Assembly: GCF_052324685.1 (NCBI RefSeq)
Contig: NC_135223.1
Location: forward strand, 18,731,822 to 18,795,821
Reading direction: 5' to 3'
DNA: 64,000 bases
Source: Brachyhypopomus gauderio
Lineage: Eukaryota; Chordata; Actinopteri; Gymnotiformes; Hypopomidae
Shown: positions 14,181 to 25,517 of the stretch, piece by piece
Layout: each line of letters begins with the position of its first letter
Position numbering within the stretch: the stretch's first letter is position 1
Made by a program: the position numbers and the translations under genes
The notes under the pieces: generated by a model
Databases searched by the model: none
Told to the model about the DNA's origin: nothing
Seen by the model: only the letters and a program-made list of their open reading frames with translations

Positions 14181-15836
14181 GGTGTTCTGAAAATCTGTGC
14201 TACCCCTCGAGCTGTCCTACCTTGGGCTACTGCGCATGCGCATGCTAAGATTACGTCACTGTCAGCGTAGCCCAGAATTTTGCGCTACCAGCTGTTTTTT
14301 GTCTTGGAATAACGGTGAGTTTTGCCCATTTATCGTTTTTAATCATATTGCAATGTAAATCTTTTTGCATTTTATTGTGTTGTTTTCGACAATTGGTAAA
14401 TATTTTTGTGATTATCCTAGGAAAGACCTCGTAAATATTACTATTTGCTCGAGTGTTTCCAACAAGTGGAGGTTTCAAATGTCTGTTTTAGCCTCGCCGT
14501 ACTCGATTTTATCCATCTGTTCATTCTAGTGTCCTACACTAACTGGTTTTAGTTGATTCACCTCAAAACGAGCACTTCTTAACGCTTAACATTCGTTCAG
14601 TTTGGCTATTTTATATTTCTGAAGCAATTTTCTTAAATACAAGTAAATAACCATGTAACGTTCATGACGTTTGCGCTGTCATTTCTCCATGTTAGAAGGT
14701 GATGCTGACGACAAGAACATAACAGAAATGGTACAACTACCGATGCAGTACAGAAATTTTAACAGACCAACGCTGAGAGACCAAAACTGCAGTGTTATTT
14801 TTGTAGTATTTTTAATGTTCACAGTTTTATTCTAGAATAATTTGCAATAACTGTATCATAATGTATAATAAAAATTTGTTTTGCTCCAGTGCATTGTTTC
14901 AATAATGACTTGTGATTTTATTAATGGTAGAACCACGTTCGGATAAGGTAATATAGCCTATAAAATGATCATACCTACCTACAGTATTAATGCTGTACAC
15001 ACGTTCTGATAAGGTAATGTAGCCTATAAAATGATCGTACCTACTGTTTTAATGCTGGATGCACGTTCTGATAAGGTAATGTGGCCTATAAAATGATCGT
15101 ACCTACAGTATTAATGCTAGAAGCACGTTCGGATAAGGTAAATATAGCCTATAATATGATCGTACCTACAGTATTAATGGTAGAAGCATGTTTGGATAAG
15201 GTAATGTAGCCTATAAAATGATCGTACCTACAGTATTAATGGTAGAAGCATGTTTGGATAAGGTAATGTAGCCTATAAAATGATCGCATCTACAGTATTA
15301 ATGGTAGAAGCATGTTTGGATAAGGTAATGTAGCCTATAAAATGATCGTACCTACAATATTAATGCTAGCATGTTCGGATAAAGTAATATAGCCTATAAT
15401 ATGATCATACCTACAATATTAATGGCAGAAGCACGTTCATATAAGGTAATATAGCCTATTAAATGATCGTACATACAGTATCAATGCTAGAAGCACGTTC
15501 GGATAAGGTAATATAGCCTATAATATGATCATACCTACAATATTAATGGCAGAAGCACGTTCATATAAGGTAATATAGCCTATTAAATGATCGTACATAC
15601 AGTATCAATGGTAGAAGCACGTTCGGATAAGGTAATATAGCCTATAACATGATCGTACGTACAGCTACTGCTGTGGTATTACATTTTGACATGGTAGCAA
15701 GAATCGATAGATATGTCTATAATTTTGCGCTACGGGTGTGCGCCATGTGCGCTGAGAGTGACGTAATCTTAGCATGCGCATGCGCAGTAGCCCAAGGTAG
15801 GACAGCTCGAGGGGTAGCACAGATTTTCAGAACACC
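14181..15836. mobile_element. Element with ~100-bp TIRs nested in the hAT element
   Basis: The left arm (from GGTGTTCTGAAAATCTGTGC) and right arm (its reverse complement ending 15836) match for about 100 bp, including the palindrome GCGCATGCGCATGC and a TTACGTCAC motif. Between the arms lies AT-rich sequence and the 62-bp array. No transposase ORF seen; family unknown. Confidence 0.75.
14920..15665. repeat. ~62-bp tandem array, about twelve units
   Basis: Diverged units each carry GCACGTTCGGATAAGGTAAT, then AGCCTATAAAATGATCGTAC and a short ATTAATGGTAGAA tail. Units differ at several positions and by small indels, so the array is older than the 45-bp one. No long ORF. Confidence 0.9.
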
Positions 15837-15899
15837 GGTCCTCTGCTTTTCCACACTCTGTACGTGTGTGTGCATGAGCTGCAGCACAACCAATCAAAT

Positions 15900-16153
15900 G
15901 GGGGGTTGGCGAACGTAAATTTTTACCGGGCGGGGTGTAAAATGGACACAAATTAAGTATTATATCACGATCGATCGATCGCCAGTGGTTGGTGCCAGAG
16001 CGAACTAGTAACTCATTGAATCATAGATGTGGATCAGAGGTAAATAAACTAGATCTTTTTCCGGCGTGAGAAATCGGATGTGTGGCGTGAAAGCGTGTGA
16101 AGACGGTCAAATGCGTGTGTCTCACGCTCAATGTGTGAGAGTTGGCAACCCTG
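15900..16153 (-). mobile_element. CAGGGTTGCCAAC short transposon, copy 3 (reverse)
   Basis: Reverse-orientation copy nested in the hAT element: GGGTTGGCGAACG near the left, ATCGATCGATCG block, and TCTCACGCTCAATG leading to GTTGGCAACCCTG at the right. Confidence 0.75.
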
Positions 16154-16273
16154 GGTTCTGTATCTGAACTCGGGGAAGAGAGCCTCTCTCTGTCACCATC
16201 ATAATATCCAGTTCTATCTCAGCATGGATTGTGTATTTGAAGACATCTACGTCGAGAAAAAAATATATTGACA

Positions 16274-16372
16274 AAAGTGGAGCGAGTTTTCAGCTATGGG
16301 GACATCATTCTACGGCCTCATCGTGCACAAATGACATACAGACTTTTGGCCAGCAAATGCAATGCAGAATAG
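16274..16372 (+). pseudogene. hAT transposase C-terminal remnant
   Basis: A 32-codon open stretch ending in TAG reads KVERVFSYGDIILRPHRAQM and then a short tail ending SKCNAE. It matches the conserved C-terminal dimerisation region of hAT transposases (VFSxxGxIxRPHRAxM and KCN). It lies near the right end of the hAT element in the expected orientation. The rest of the transposase is gone. Confidence 0.75.
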
Positions 16373-16988
16373 TTTACTGAAATGTCTAAAGTTGCAGATT
16401 CCTGTTAATTGTTCAGTTCTTATATTTGTTTGTCTTGTGTCACATGTTCTCCAAGAAACCAGATAAGAGAAGAGAGGGAAAATGCTGTTATGGTTCTTTG
16501 TATTGTAGCCTACTGTGAAAATATCAGCACTTTTTATTTGAACATGGAGTTCTACTTATGACTTTTTCACAGAATATTTATTTCTGGAAAATTGTAGTTT
16601 AAAGTATGAATATTTTTGCAGCTAAGTTTAACAAATTGAACTGTGCAATAAAGAGGTGTAATTTTAATTTTTTTTAATACTTCGTGTTTTCAGTTGCACA
16701 TGTTTTATCAAGATTTGAGGAGAATACAGATTTAAAAAAGAACGCATGTCTATTATTTACATTTAAAATATACCTGCAACATTGGTAAAAAAAAAAAAAA
16801 AGACTCGAAAGGACTTGAAATTCCAAGTTTCATACTTGGGACTTGACTTGACTGTTGCCTGTCTTGACTCGAGACTTGACTTGACTTGAGTGTCTTTGCT
16901 TGAGACTTGACTCGGGACTTGAGGTATAAAGACTTGGACTTACTTGAGACTTGCAAAACACTGACTTGGTCCCACCTCTGCAACAATC

Positions 16989-18163
16989 CTTTAAGGGTAC
17001 TCAGCACACAAATTTTAGATAAGATGCGTTTTCTTTACCTGCTGTAGTCCAATGTAAAAACAAGGAAAGAAACACATTATATAACACATTATACTCACTC
17101 ACTATTCTAAAACGATTTTAACCCAAACTATTAGATTATGTGAATATCACTACGGAGTAAGTAAGTAGTGACATAAAAAAACATGGGTCTGCACGGAGGT
17201 ATTATTTGATAAGGGAAGTATTATTTGATAAGGGGAGCGTTATTTGATAAGGGAAGTATTATTTGATGAGGGAAGTATTATTTGATACGAGAAGTATTTG
17301 ATTTGGGAAACAATATTTGATAAGGGAAACATTATTTGATATGGGATATTAGTCTATCGAGATATGCTACCCCTGGAAAATGTTAATAAGGAAGTTATAA
17401 TGGATATAAATCCATGGTTCCCTTGTCCATATAGTAAACATACTTGATTTTGTAATTAAAATGCATTATAATACTGAGTTAGGCTATATTTTATGGGAAA
17501 CATAAAGTCCTGAGTCCTTGCTTGTGGATTCACTCTACAGGTTTCCGGTAGGGTTCAGATCAGGAGATTCAGATGGACATGATAAAACTTGATTTTATCA
17601 TGAACCCACTGATGGATGCTAACATATTCTTGGCAGTTTGTTCTGCTTAAAGACCAGACCTCAGCCCAATTGTAGCTTCCTGGCAGACTCTGCCAGACCT
17701 TCATTTAAAATCTTGAACTCGTGTACGTATTTATGCATTCTCTGATTGGTTGCTGGATGACTGGGAGACTTCACTTAGACTTGTCTCATCTCATATTCAT
17801 TCCCCAGTGAAACATGCAGGCATGGATAACCACTTAAGCATTCCTACAAACTAAAATAAAAAATCTAAATCTACAAAGGAACACTCCTCTGTTAGAATTT
17901 GTTCATAAGACCTTTCTATGACTGGCAATGATAGTCACATTTTTGTAAATATATTTGTTTTTTGTACAGCTTATTTTTCAGTGTGAAGTTTTATGATCAC
18001 AGTGAACCTGTGAAGCTACATTTCCCCCAGAGCCCACTTCATGATCCAGAACATAAGAATAATAATTAAATAGATTACATTTTTTCATTCCAAAGGCATC
18101 AAATTACAAACTCAAACACTTAAGGGTGACCTGTATCCTTCCTCCACAAGACACTGTCCACCA
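16989..18163. other. Intergenic with a ~19-bp tandem repeat at 17196-17345
   Basis: About eight diverged units of GGGAAGTATTATTTGATAA lie at 17196-17345. The stretch near 17530-17700 looks like old transposon sequence that I cannot classify. No coding region. Confidence 0.6.
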
Positions 18164-18520
18164 GTGACTTGGTGCCCTCCAGAGAAGCGTATCTACAACA
18201 TTCCTGGCATCTCCCCACATATGATGTGGCTGATCGTTGATTATGCCTACACACACTCAGTGCCCATAAATGAAGACAACGTGGAGGAGCTGCTAGCAGC
18301 AGTTCCAGTTCTTAGTCTCGGGCCTTGTACGTGCCTGCTGCCAGTTCCTAGAAGCTCAGCTGGGTGTGGAGAATTGCATAGGCATCTATAAACTGGCTGA
18401 CACTTACTGGTGCCCGGACCTGCGGCAGAAAGCCCACCTGTTCATCCTTCACCACTTTGAAGAGGTTGCACGTGTGTCAGAAGAGTTCCTGGAGGTGCTA
18501 CTGACCCACACTAACAAATT
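18164..18520 (+). pseudogene. KLHL10-like kelch protein fragment (end of BTB plus BACK), frameshifted
   Basis: First frame (18164-about 18305) reads RIYNIPGISPHMMWLIVDYA and NVEELLAA, the end of a BTB domain. After a small deletion the next frame reads on as QFLVSGLVRACCQFLEAQLG, then VENCIGIYKLADTYWCPDLR and AHLFILHHFEEVARVSEEFL, the start of a BACK domain. The wording fits KLHL10, the testis cullin-3 adaptor, best. No BTB start, kelch repeats or promoter is present, and it sits among transposons, so I read it as a dead fragment, perhaps carried in with the 14.8 kb block. Confidence 0.8.
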
Positions 18521-18800
18521 TTCCTGTAAAATAACTGTAAAGACCTGGCAGCTGGGTTGCCATTATGTTACTGTAAAATTAACATTTTTTACTGTCATTA
18601 AAATGTACAATTTTGTACTGTTAATGAGAAATACAGTAAAGGACTTTTTTTTACAACTTTCCTGTAAAAAAAAAAAATGGTAAACAACTGCAGTTGATTT
18701 CCCATTTTGCTGTAGATTTAACACATTTTTACTGTTACTAAAATTTACAGTTTTGTACTGTTATTGAAAAAATACAGCATTCAGTTTTTTAAGACTTTTG
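18521..18800. repeat. TACTGT/ACAGTA-rich interspersed repeat
   Basis: Repeated motifs TTACTGT, TTTTGTACTGTTA and ATACAGTA occur in both orientations over about 280 bp directly after the KLHL10-like fragment. Probably an old non-autonomous DNA element; no ORF. Confidence 0.5.
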
Positions 18801-18802
18801 CA

Positions 18803-19075
18803 TGTGACGGGCAGGGTGAGCAACTAAAAAGCGATCACGCCAAGTCTCAGGGAAAGAGGATGGTTTAATAGAAAGTGCGCCAAATACCCGTGACATAGAT
18901 CCAGATTAAGGAAATAATAACCAGCAGTCAACTGCTACAAAGACAAGACATATATAGACGAACAAGCGACCCTCAGGTGAGACGGATCACGGGTCCCGCC
19001 CACCTGAGGGACGAACATCACGTGACCAAAACAGGACAGCTGACGCTGTAACCGTAAATTATTGCAATGTCACGT
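18803..19075 (-). mobile_element. LTR fragment, reverse orientation
   Basis: Begins TGTGACGGGCAGGGTGAGC and includes AGCGATC, CAAGTCTCAGGGAAA and CACCTGAGGGACG; it is the reverse complement of the solo LTR at 52635-52926. Its far end is disrupted near 19050 by an inverted pair of ATTGCAATGTCAC sequences around the poly-C run. Confidence 0.75.
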
Positions 19076-19095
19076 TGTGGGGGGGCGACCGGCAG

Positions 19096-19134
<39 letters not shown>
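19096..19134. repeat. Poly-C run (39 nt)
   Basis: Uninterrupted C tract flanked by an inverted repeat (TTGCAATGTCAC...GTGGGG and CCCCACAATGTGACATTGCAA). Its length may be a sequencing or assembly artefact. Confidence 0.85.
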
Positions 19135-19507
19135 ACAATGTGACATTGCAATACTTTACACTCAACTAATTTATTAAAAAATACATTATCAGTCTTCACA
19201 AAATCTACAAACTACAACAGAATGTGATTTGTGAATTTAGAACAGCAGCATGTAATTGCAATGTGAAAAAAACACAGCTTCTTAATGCACTTTGCCTTTT
19301 ATTTTAACATAATTTAAATTCTCTACATTCAAATAGTGCCGTCTTTGTATAAATAAAACAAACTAACAAAAAAAGAACACAACCCTTTGACTGAAAATAG
19401 TGCAATAAAAGAACAAGGCATTCAGACTTGGAAATATTGACATGAAACTAGTCACAACATAACAGTTCCGATAATGAAACAACAGGAACAAAACAGACAA
19501 AGACAAA
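19135..19507. other. AT-rich intergenic, nothing recognised
   Basis: No ORF, RNA gene or repeat is recognised. Confidence 0.4.
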
Positions 19508-19870
19508 CTTCAATTCAAGTCAAGTCAAGTGGCTTTTTATTGTCATTACATCTGAGTACAGGTACACAGAGTGACGAAATTTCGTTGCAACACACTCTGT
19601 GTGGTGCAACACAAATCGACAGTACAACAGACAACATAAAGTGTGGCAGGGTAGCAGTTCAAGAATGTGCAGAATGTGCAGCATAGGGAAATCTCACAGC
19701 AAAACATTACAATAAATACAACAGGCCAGAGACAATTGAGACATGATGGTGTAAAGTGCTGGTACAGTGCAATGTGGTCTAAGTGGTGTCTGAGAGTGAT
19801 ATACTGTGTCATATGGAACATACATGAACACAGTGGTTCTGAGGTAGTGGGAGAGCAGCAAATATTTCTG
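19508..19870. repeat. Probable LINE/SINE-type interspersed repeat
   Basis: Begins CAAGTCAAGTCAAGTGGC and TTTTTATTGTCATTACATC, wording shared by many fish retroposon 3' ends. Only weak short ORFs. Assignment is by resemblance only. Confidence 0.4.
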
Positions 19871-19914
19871 GTGGGGGGTTCAGTGCAGTCTTTTTGTGCG
19901 TGTGTGGGGTCGGG

Positions 19915-20960
19915 GGGGTATTCCACGAAGCGAGCTTATGAAAGCGGCGCTTATTAGAGTGAGCCTCGCTTGAGTTAGCCAAACAGTTCACTTTCGTGCA
20001 CACAGTATTTAAACAGCCTCACTAATCGATATTCGAAAAGGCAAGAAAATGTCGAAAGAGCTGAAAGAACGAGCAGCTTTTTTTTTTCTTCTGCTGAACA
20101 TGAGCTACTCATACGTCTTTATCAGGAATATAAAGACGTTATTATGAAGAAGGGCAACACGTCCTGTATTCATAAAGCCAGAGAAGCTGCCTGGCAGAAT
20201 ATTGCAGACAGATTAAATGCGTGGGCATATAATTTAATCCATTCATTGGCATTTTAAAAGTGTTATAGTAAATTAATAATGTTAATAATTTCCTGATTTA
20301 GAAGTAACATGAGCGGGGTTAAGAGAACGTGACAGCAGGTCAAGGTGAAATATAAAAATATACTCCAGAATGGTAAGTACAGTTGATTAGTCCAATGTGC
20401 AGGAAAAGGCAAAACACCATATTAAATAACTGTATAAAATATTTTAGCAACCAGAAGGAAAACTGCTACTGCTGCTATGGTGGGCCTCCTGTAGCATCCC
20501 TCACTCCTGCAGAAGACCTTGCTTTAGAGCAAAACAGCGGACGCCCCATCATTGTGGGAATTGAAGGAAGAACATCATCTGATCCTGTCTGTCCTCATGA
20601 TACACAGCCTTATGTTAAAGGTAGGTTCAGTTTTTTCTCAGATTTTACACTTTTGTTCTTACAGGCTACATCGTAGAATTATTGTATACTTGATGACGAA
20701 AATTTTACAGTGGTGGTGGGGGGGGGGGGGTGTGCTGACTCTTTTGGACCCTCCTGTATTTGACAATGATGTGAGTACCATAAACCAGCCTATTTCTTAT
20801 AGCTGAACCCTGAGGACCGTTAACATTTACGTATCTTAATTTGTTGTTTGCAGGGGGAGATTGCTGGACCATCCAGGATGGTACAGGAGGATGAGGACAC
20901 AGTGTCTGCCTGTTCAGAAAGCCCAGCTGTAAGGCGTGTGTGTCTATGTATCTGTCTGTT
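19915..20960 (+). pseudogene. PIF/Harbinger relic: Myb/SANT-like second protein, exons broken
   Basis: The left end GGGGGTATTCCACGAAGCG looks like a Harbinger terminus. From 20049 the frame MSKELKERAAFF, then (after a T-run insertion) AEHELLIRLYQEYKDVIMKK and AREAAWQNIADRLNAW, is a Myb/SANT-like domain. A second exon (about 20300-20372, ending VKVKYKNILQN before GTAAGT) has an in-frame TGA, and a third (about 20477-20620) includes FxPAEDLALEQNSGRPIIVG-like sequence. This is the DNA-binding partner encoded by Harbinger elements, or a gene derived from one. The stop and the T-run make it dead. No transposase remains. Confidence 0.65.
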
Positions 20961-21081
20961 AATGTGCTGTGTGATCTCATGATTTGTGTTGTGTTTAACT
21001 TGGGAATCACAACAGAAGTTATGCGTGTAGTTCCATTACTGTCAGGATACTATTAACACGCCCACATTTTGGTCGTATCCA

Positions 21082-23185
21082 TATGGAGTGATTTTTGTTT
21101 CAATAGTTCCACAAAAGCAAAAGTAAATCCAAGAGCAGAAAGTATATGTTATGAATGCAAAACAGAAAAAAATATATCAAAAGTATATATTTTTTATTTA
21201 ATTGGTTATTTGAAACTTATTTTCGTTTGCATTTTGACAAGTTTTTGGTTCCATTGTTTTTGTTTTTTTGGATTTTCCCAGTAAGGTCTTTTGCTTCTGG
21301 AATCTCTCTTTGCTTCTGCTTCGTTTTTTGCTTCTGACTTTTGGAACACATTTCACGTGTGGGAGGGTCTTAGATGAAGGCGTTCCTCTGCAATCTCCAT
21401 TGGTCATTGATTCCGGACTGACACAGAGCTCTGAGACCGCCTCTGGGACCAAGCCACGCCCACCCCACCAGCTTCCCAGCGTTTTCAAACATGGCGGAAC
21501 GCGGTGGTTCTGTTTCACAGCAGCATGTAAACTGAGTTTTACCATTAAAGTTTATACGAAGTTTATAATTAATTGCTAAATGGTCTGTAGATATTGCAAA
21601 TGTACACTGTATAATAACTACATTAAGCATGCTCACCAGCACGAGCTTTTTAAAATTTTAGTGAACTGGATGGAGAGAACATTGATGTGTGGAAGAAATA
21701 TGAGTATTTGCAATATCTGGTATGGCGACGGACAGCGGGGGGCAGCTGGTGTACGAGAGGTGATGCCAAATATAGTAAAATCCATAATAGTAAAAAATAC
21801 CAAAATTAAAGCCAAATACCAAAATTAAAGCAATACTGAAAAGTGGCCACCCTATATACAACCAGCTTTGTTCACTCACAGTTTTTCAGTGTTCTGCAGG
21901 TACCACACATCACATGCATCTTGTGCTGTCCATATTTTATTAAGAAGTGAACAATATTCATTGAACCATTGAATATAGAGATACTAAACATAATACATGT
22001 CAGACATGACATTCGGACACTGTCCGACTCAGAGATAAAAACAAAAAGATTTTAACTTGGAGGGGTGGGAGTAAGAAGAGTAGTCCATTGAAACGCAGAG
22101 TGCGGATTAGTTTCCTTCTCACTTTAGACCCGCGGGGACGCTAGCGAATGATCCAGGAGGAGCGAGTAACTAGTCGCTACTATTGTGAATGTAGCAAAAC
22201 GGTGACAGAAGCTACAGCAGCGATTAAATTAAAAATCATAATAATTTAAAGGCTAGCTTTAAACACGCTCTTCCCTGTTGACTTCTCTCACGGTAATGTC
22301 GCGCTGAAAAATATTGACCTGTCTTGTCAATATATGGAGCCAGATCCGTAAACGCGAGCCGCTTTCGCCATTCCAGATGGCTCAGTCAAAACCATTACAT
22401 CTTGAACCAATAAATAACATCAGCGGCAAAAATGAGTGTAAAAAATACCAGGGTTCATCATTTAGAACTACAAAAAAATCTTGTTTCTTATTTTACTATC
22501 TACCTATTTTTCATAAGAGTTTGTTTTACCGCAAAATATGAAAACTTCAAAACGGCGAATTTCGCCGCAAGGTGACAGATTTTCATGCCTGCATCCAGTT
22601 CACTAAAATTTTAAAAAGCTCGCGCTGGTGAAGTGTGCTAAATATTAACCGCCATGCTTAATGTAGTTATTATACAGTGTACATTTGCAATATCTACAGA
22701 CCATTTAGCAATTAATTATAACCTTTGTATAAACTTTTATGGTAAAACTTAGTTTACATGCTACTGTGAAACAGAACCGCCGCGTTCCGCCATGTTTGAA
22801 AACGCTGGGAAGCTGGTGGGGTGGGCGTGGCTTGGTCCCAGAGCTCTGTGTCAGTCCGGAATCAGTGACCAATGGAGATTGCAGAGGAACGCCTTCATCT
22901 AAGTCCCTCCCTCACGTGAAATGTGTTCCAAAAGTCAGAAGCAAAAAACGAAGCAGAAGCAGATATTCCGGAAGCAAAAGACCTTACTGGGAAAATCCAA
23001 AAAACCAAAAACAATGGAACCAAAATCTTGTCAAAATGCAAACGAAAATAAGTTTCAAATAACCAATTATATAAAAAATATATACTTTTGATATATTTTT
23101 TTCTGTTTTGCATTCATAACATATACTTTCTGCTCTTGGATATACTTTTGCTTTTGTGGAACTATTGAAACAAAAATCACACCAT
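21082..23185. repeat. 2.1 kb palindrome with ~590-bp inverted arms
   Basis: The left arm (21082-21672) and right arm (22592-23185) are reverse complements with only scattered differences, separated by 919 bp. Each arm carries the same GC-rich block (around AACGCTGGGAAGCTGGTGGG and GCGTGGCTTGGTCCCAGAG) and an AT-rich tail. A 5-bp ATCCA lies just outside each end. No transposase is visible in the centre. It may be a foldback-type element or two opposite copies of one repeat. Confidence 0.85.
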
Positions 23186-23531
23186 ACATCCACTGTACTT
23201 TCGATACACCCAGAAACCTTTCAAAACACCCACTACTCCAACCTGCAGAGACTGACGCCTCACTCTTCTTGGGCATACCAACGGCAGCTGCATGTTCCCG
23301 GCCTAATACAACTGATTTAGAACAGTCTCTTGGACACTCAACACCTCAACCCTTATTAAAAAGGCACACCAACCTTAATTTTCCATACACTTCCCAACTT
23401 ATATATATATATATCCTCTATCATACCATATTTGCACTTTATACTGCTAAAAAGCAATAGGCTACTGCTGCTACAGCTACAGTCCAACTGTACTGCACAC
23501 TCCGTGTACATATCTATTGTATAGATATCTA

Positions 23532-23835
23532 CAGGGCTCTCAAGTTTTGGATTCATGTCAGAGTGTGAGAGTTGTTGACGGGGGTGGCGAACGGTAATTG
23601 TTGAGCGGGAGGGGGGGTGGCTAACGTAAGTTGTTGAGCGGGGGGGGGGGGGGGGGGGGGGGGGGGGTTGTATATCGCGATCGATCGCCAGTGGAGGGCG
23701 ACATAGATATGGATCGGAGGTAAATAAACTAGATTTTTTTTCTCGCCGTGTGAAATCGGAAGTGTGGCGTGTGAGCGTGTGAAGACAGTCAAATGCGTGT
23801 GTCACACGCTCAATGCGTGAGACTTGAGAGCCCTG
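23532..23835 (-). mobile_element. Short transposon copy 4, with altered ends
   Basis: The interior matches the CAGGGTTGCCAAC family in reverse (GGCGAACG, CGATCGATCGCCAGTGG, GTGTGAAGACAGTCAAATGC), but the ends are CAGGGCTCTCAAG and CTTGAGAGCCCTG. Contains a poly-G run of 28 nt at about 23640-23667. Confidence 0.7.
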
Positions 23836-23855
23836 TATCTATATTGTATTTATAC

Positions 23856-25089
23856 TAGGGTTGCAGCGGTAACCGGTTTCACGGTATACCACGGTATTAA
23901 AATGCACGGTTATCATACCGTGTGCGTTTGCTTATTACCGGTAAAAAGCAAGCCAGCGGAGAAACTGACCCGCGCATGCGCAACTCCGCTCCGGTTCAGC
24001 TACTAAGCACACAGCAGTGAGAATGGCAGAAAGTGCATTAGACTTAACAAATTTTTTAACAAAAAAAAAAGCTTAACTAAAATCAGCGGCGAAAATGACG
24101 TAATCGCGGTGGCTCCGCCGGTGAGCGCGGGTCTCGCGCGCTGTCGATTCGCGAGGTCGTGCACGTCTCGAATTTTGTAACTTTGCGCGCGTCGCGCCTC
24201 AGCGCAATGAACAAAGTCATGTTTGCAGGGTTCATACACCTTTATAAGGTGGAATTAAAGCACTTGTACGTAACTTTAAAGGTCCGTTTCAATATTTCCC
24301 AGCACCTTAAACTTAATTAAGTTAAATATTTATACATATACTCAAAATAATTCGCTTTTTATTAAATTATTTAATGGTTGTTTATTTTCAAAACGCCCAG
24401 TCTTAACGTCTTCACGTTCTCTCGTGTTTCGTCCTGGAATTACAAGAGGCTCGTATTTGTTAACGTAATACAAAAGAACTGTGCCGAGTCGCGCGCTACG
24501 GTCACTAGTGAAAGTGTAAATCCATAGATTTTTAAGGTCCTTGCTTTCACTGGATGTGAAAGATGCCATTAATTTACATGCGTTCATTTTCAAAATTTTA
24601 CGTGCCTGTTTTTCATATGTTAAAACCAGACTCGGTGTGAAAGCCTTAAAATAGAAATCTCTATTGTGAGGGTCATGTCAGAAATAAATCCTCTCTTTCT
24701 GCAGTATCTGGTTATATTCTAACTTGGCAGTACAACGGACGTTTACAACAGTTGTTGATCAGACACTGACCCAGGTTGAGTTTATCAGATATTAAATAAT
24801 TTAAACTTAAATAATTGTACTGAAATCCATGATTTAGGTTTATCTAATTTTGCAGTATTTATTTAAACATGTGTACAGCTTATTTTTTTAAAGGAGACAT
24901 TTTGTATACAATAGTTCCAGGTTTCTACAATAAATAGTTAATTGAACAAAAAAAACTTGTAATTTCTTTAAGGGTCAGTGTATCTTTTAATAATATACAA
25001 ACTAACTGTGATACCGTGATAACCGTGATACCGCGGTATTTTCTGAGACGGTTATCATACCGTGAAAATCTCATACCGTTGCAACCCTA
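23856..25089. mobile_element. hAT-type non-autonomous element (1.23 kb)
   Basis: Ends TAGGGTTGCAGCGGTAACCG and CGGTTATCATACCG...TGCAACCCTA are inverted and rich in ACCGTGATACCG-type subterminal repeats. ATTTATAC is present on both sides (23848-23855 and 25090-25097), an 8-bp target duplication. A short frame near 24022 (MAESALDLTNFLTKKK) may be the stub of a transposase N-terminus. Confidence 0.88.
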
Positions 25090-25097
25090 ATTTATAC

Positions 25098-25236
25098 CCT
25101 AAACTTCTATTTATTCACTACCTGCTCATGTACTTATTGCACTTTCTGCTCATTTGCACTACTGGTTAGATACTAAACTGCATTTGGTTGTCCAGTACCT
25201 GAACTATGGCAATGACAACAAAGTTGAATCTAATCA
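25098..25236. other. Short unassigned spacer inside the 14.8 kb block
   Basis: About 140 bp of AT-rich sequence with no feature. Confidence 0.4.
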
Positions 25237-25517
25237 CAGGGTTGCTAACACACGCATTTGACTGTCTTCACACGCTCTCACGTCACACATCCGATTTCTC
25301 ACGCCGAAAAAAAAATCTAGTTTATTTACCTCTGATCCATATCTATGATTCAATGAGTTACTAGTTCGCTCTGGCGCCAACCACTGGCCATCGATCGATC
25401 GCGATATAATACTTAATTTGTGTCCATTTTACACCCCGCCCGGTAACAATTTACACTCGCCACCCCCTCCAGGTTCAAATCTCACTCCAAGTGATCTTGA
25501 AAAGTTGGCAACCCTGA
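25237..25517 (+). mobile_element. CAGGGTTGCCAAC short transposon, copy 5 (whole; right edge of the block)
   Basis: CAGGGTTGCTAAC at the left and GTTGGCAACCCTG at the right, same orientation as copy 1. Followed directly by AATTATTTAGATAATT, which resumes the normal A-to-B interval. Confidence 0.8.

Larger units (their letters stand above)
13913..16980. mobile_element. hAT-family DNA transposon (3.07 kb) with nested insertions
   Basis: Ends CAGAGGTGGGGACTCGAGTC / TGACTTGGTCCCACCTCTG are imperfect TIRs and the 8-bp CAACAATC lies on both sides (13905-13912 and 16981-16988), the hAT target length. Subterminal regions are packed with GACTTG motifs. It contains a palindromic nested element, a 62-bp tandem array, a CAGGGTTGCCAAC element, and a short hAT transposase remnant near its right end. 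Confidence 0.9.
10675..25517. mobile_element. 14.8 kb composite insertion between A1 and B1
   Basis: Left flank ends and right flank begins with AATTAT; the paralogous intervals after A2 (about 39855) and A3 (about 52355) have this stretch once, uninterrupted. The block begins CAGGGTTGCCAAC and ends GTTGGCAACCCTG. Each end is a whole copy of the same short transposon, in the same orientation (10675-10958 and 25237-25517). Between them lie the 45-bp minisatellite, several hAT elements, a KLHL10-like fragment, a Harbinger relic and a 2.1 kb palindrome, listed separately. The block therefore arrived as one unit or grew inside one insertion. Confidence 0.75.

Noticed and set aside
19096-19134. 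Biological meaning of the 39-nt poly-C run
   Set aside because: Long homopolymers are common assembly artefacts, and nothing around it suggests a role.
20383-20806. A complete Myb/SANT host gene
   Set aside because: An in-frame TGA in the second exon, a T-run break in the first and lack of a clear ending show it is a relic.
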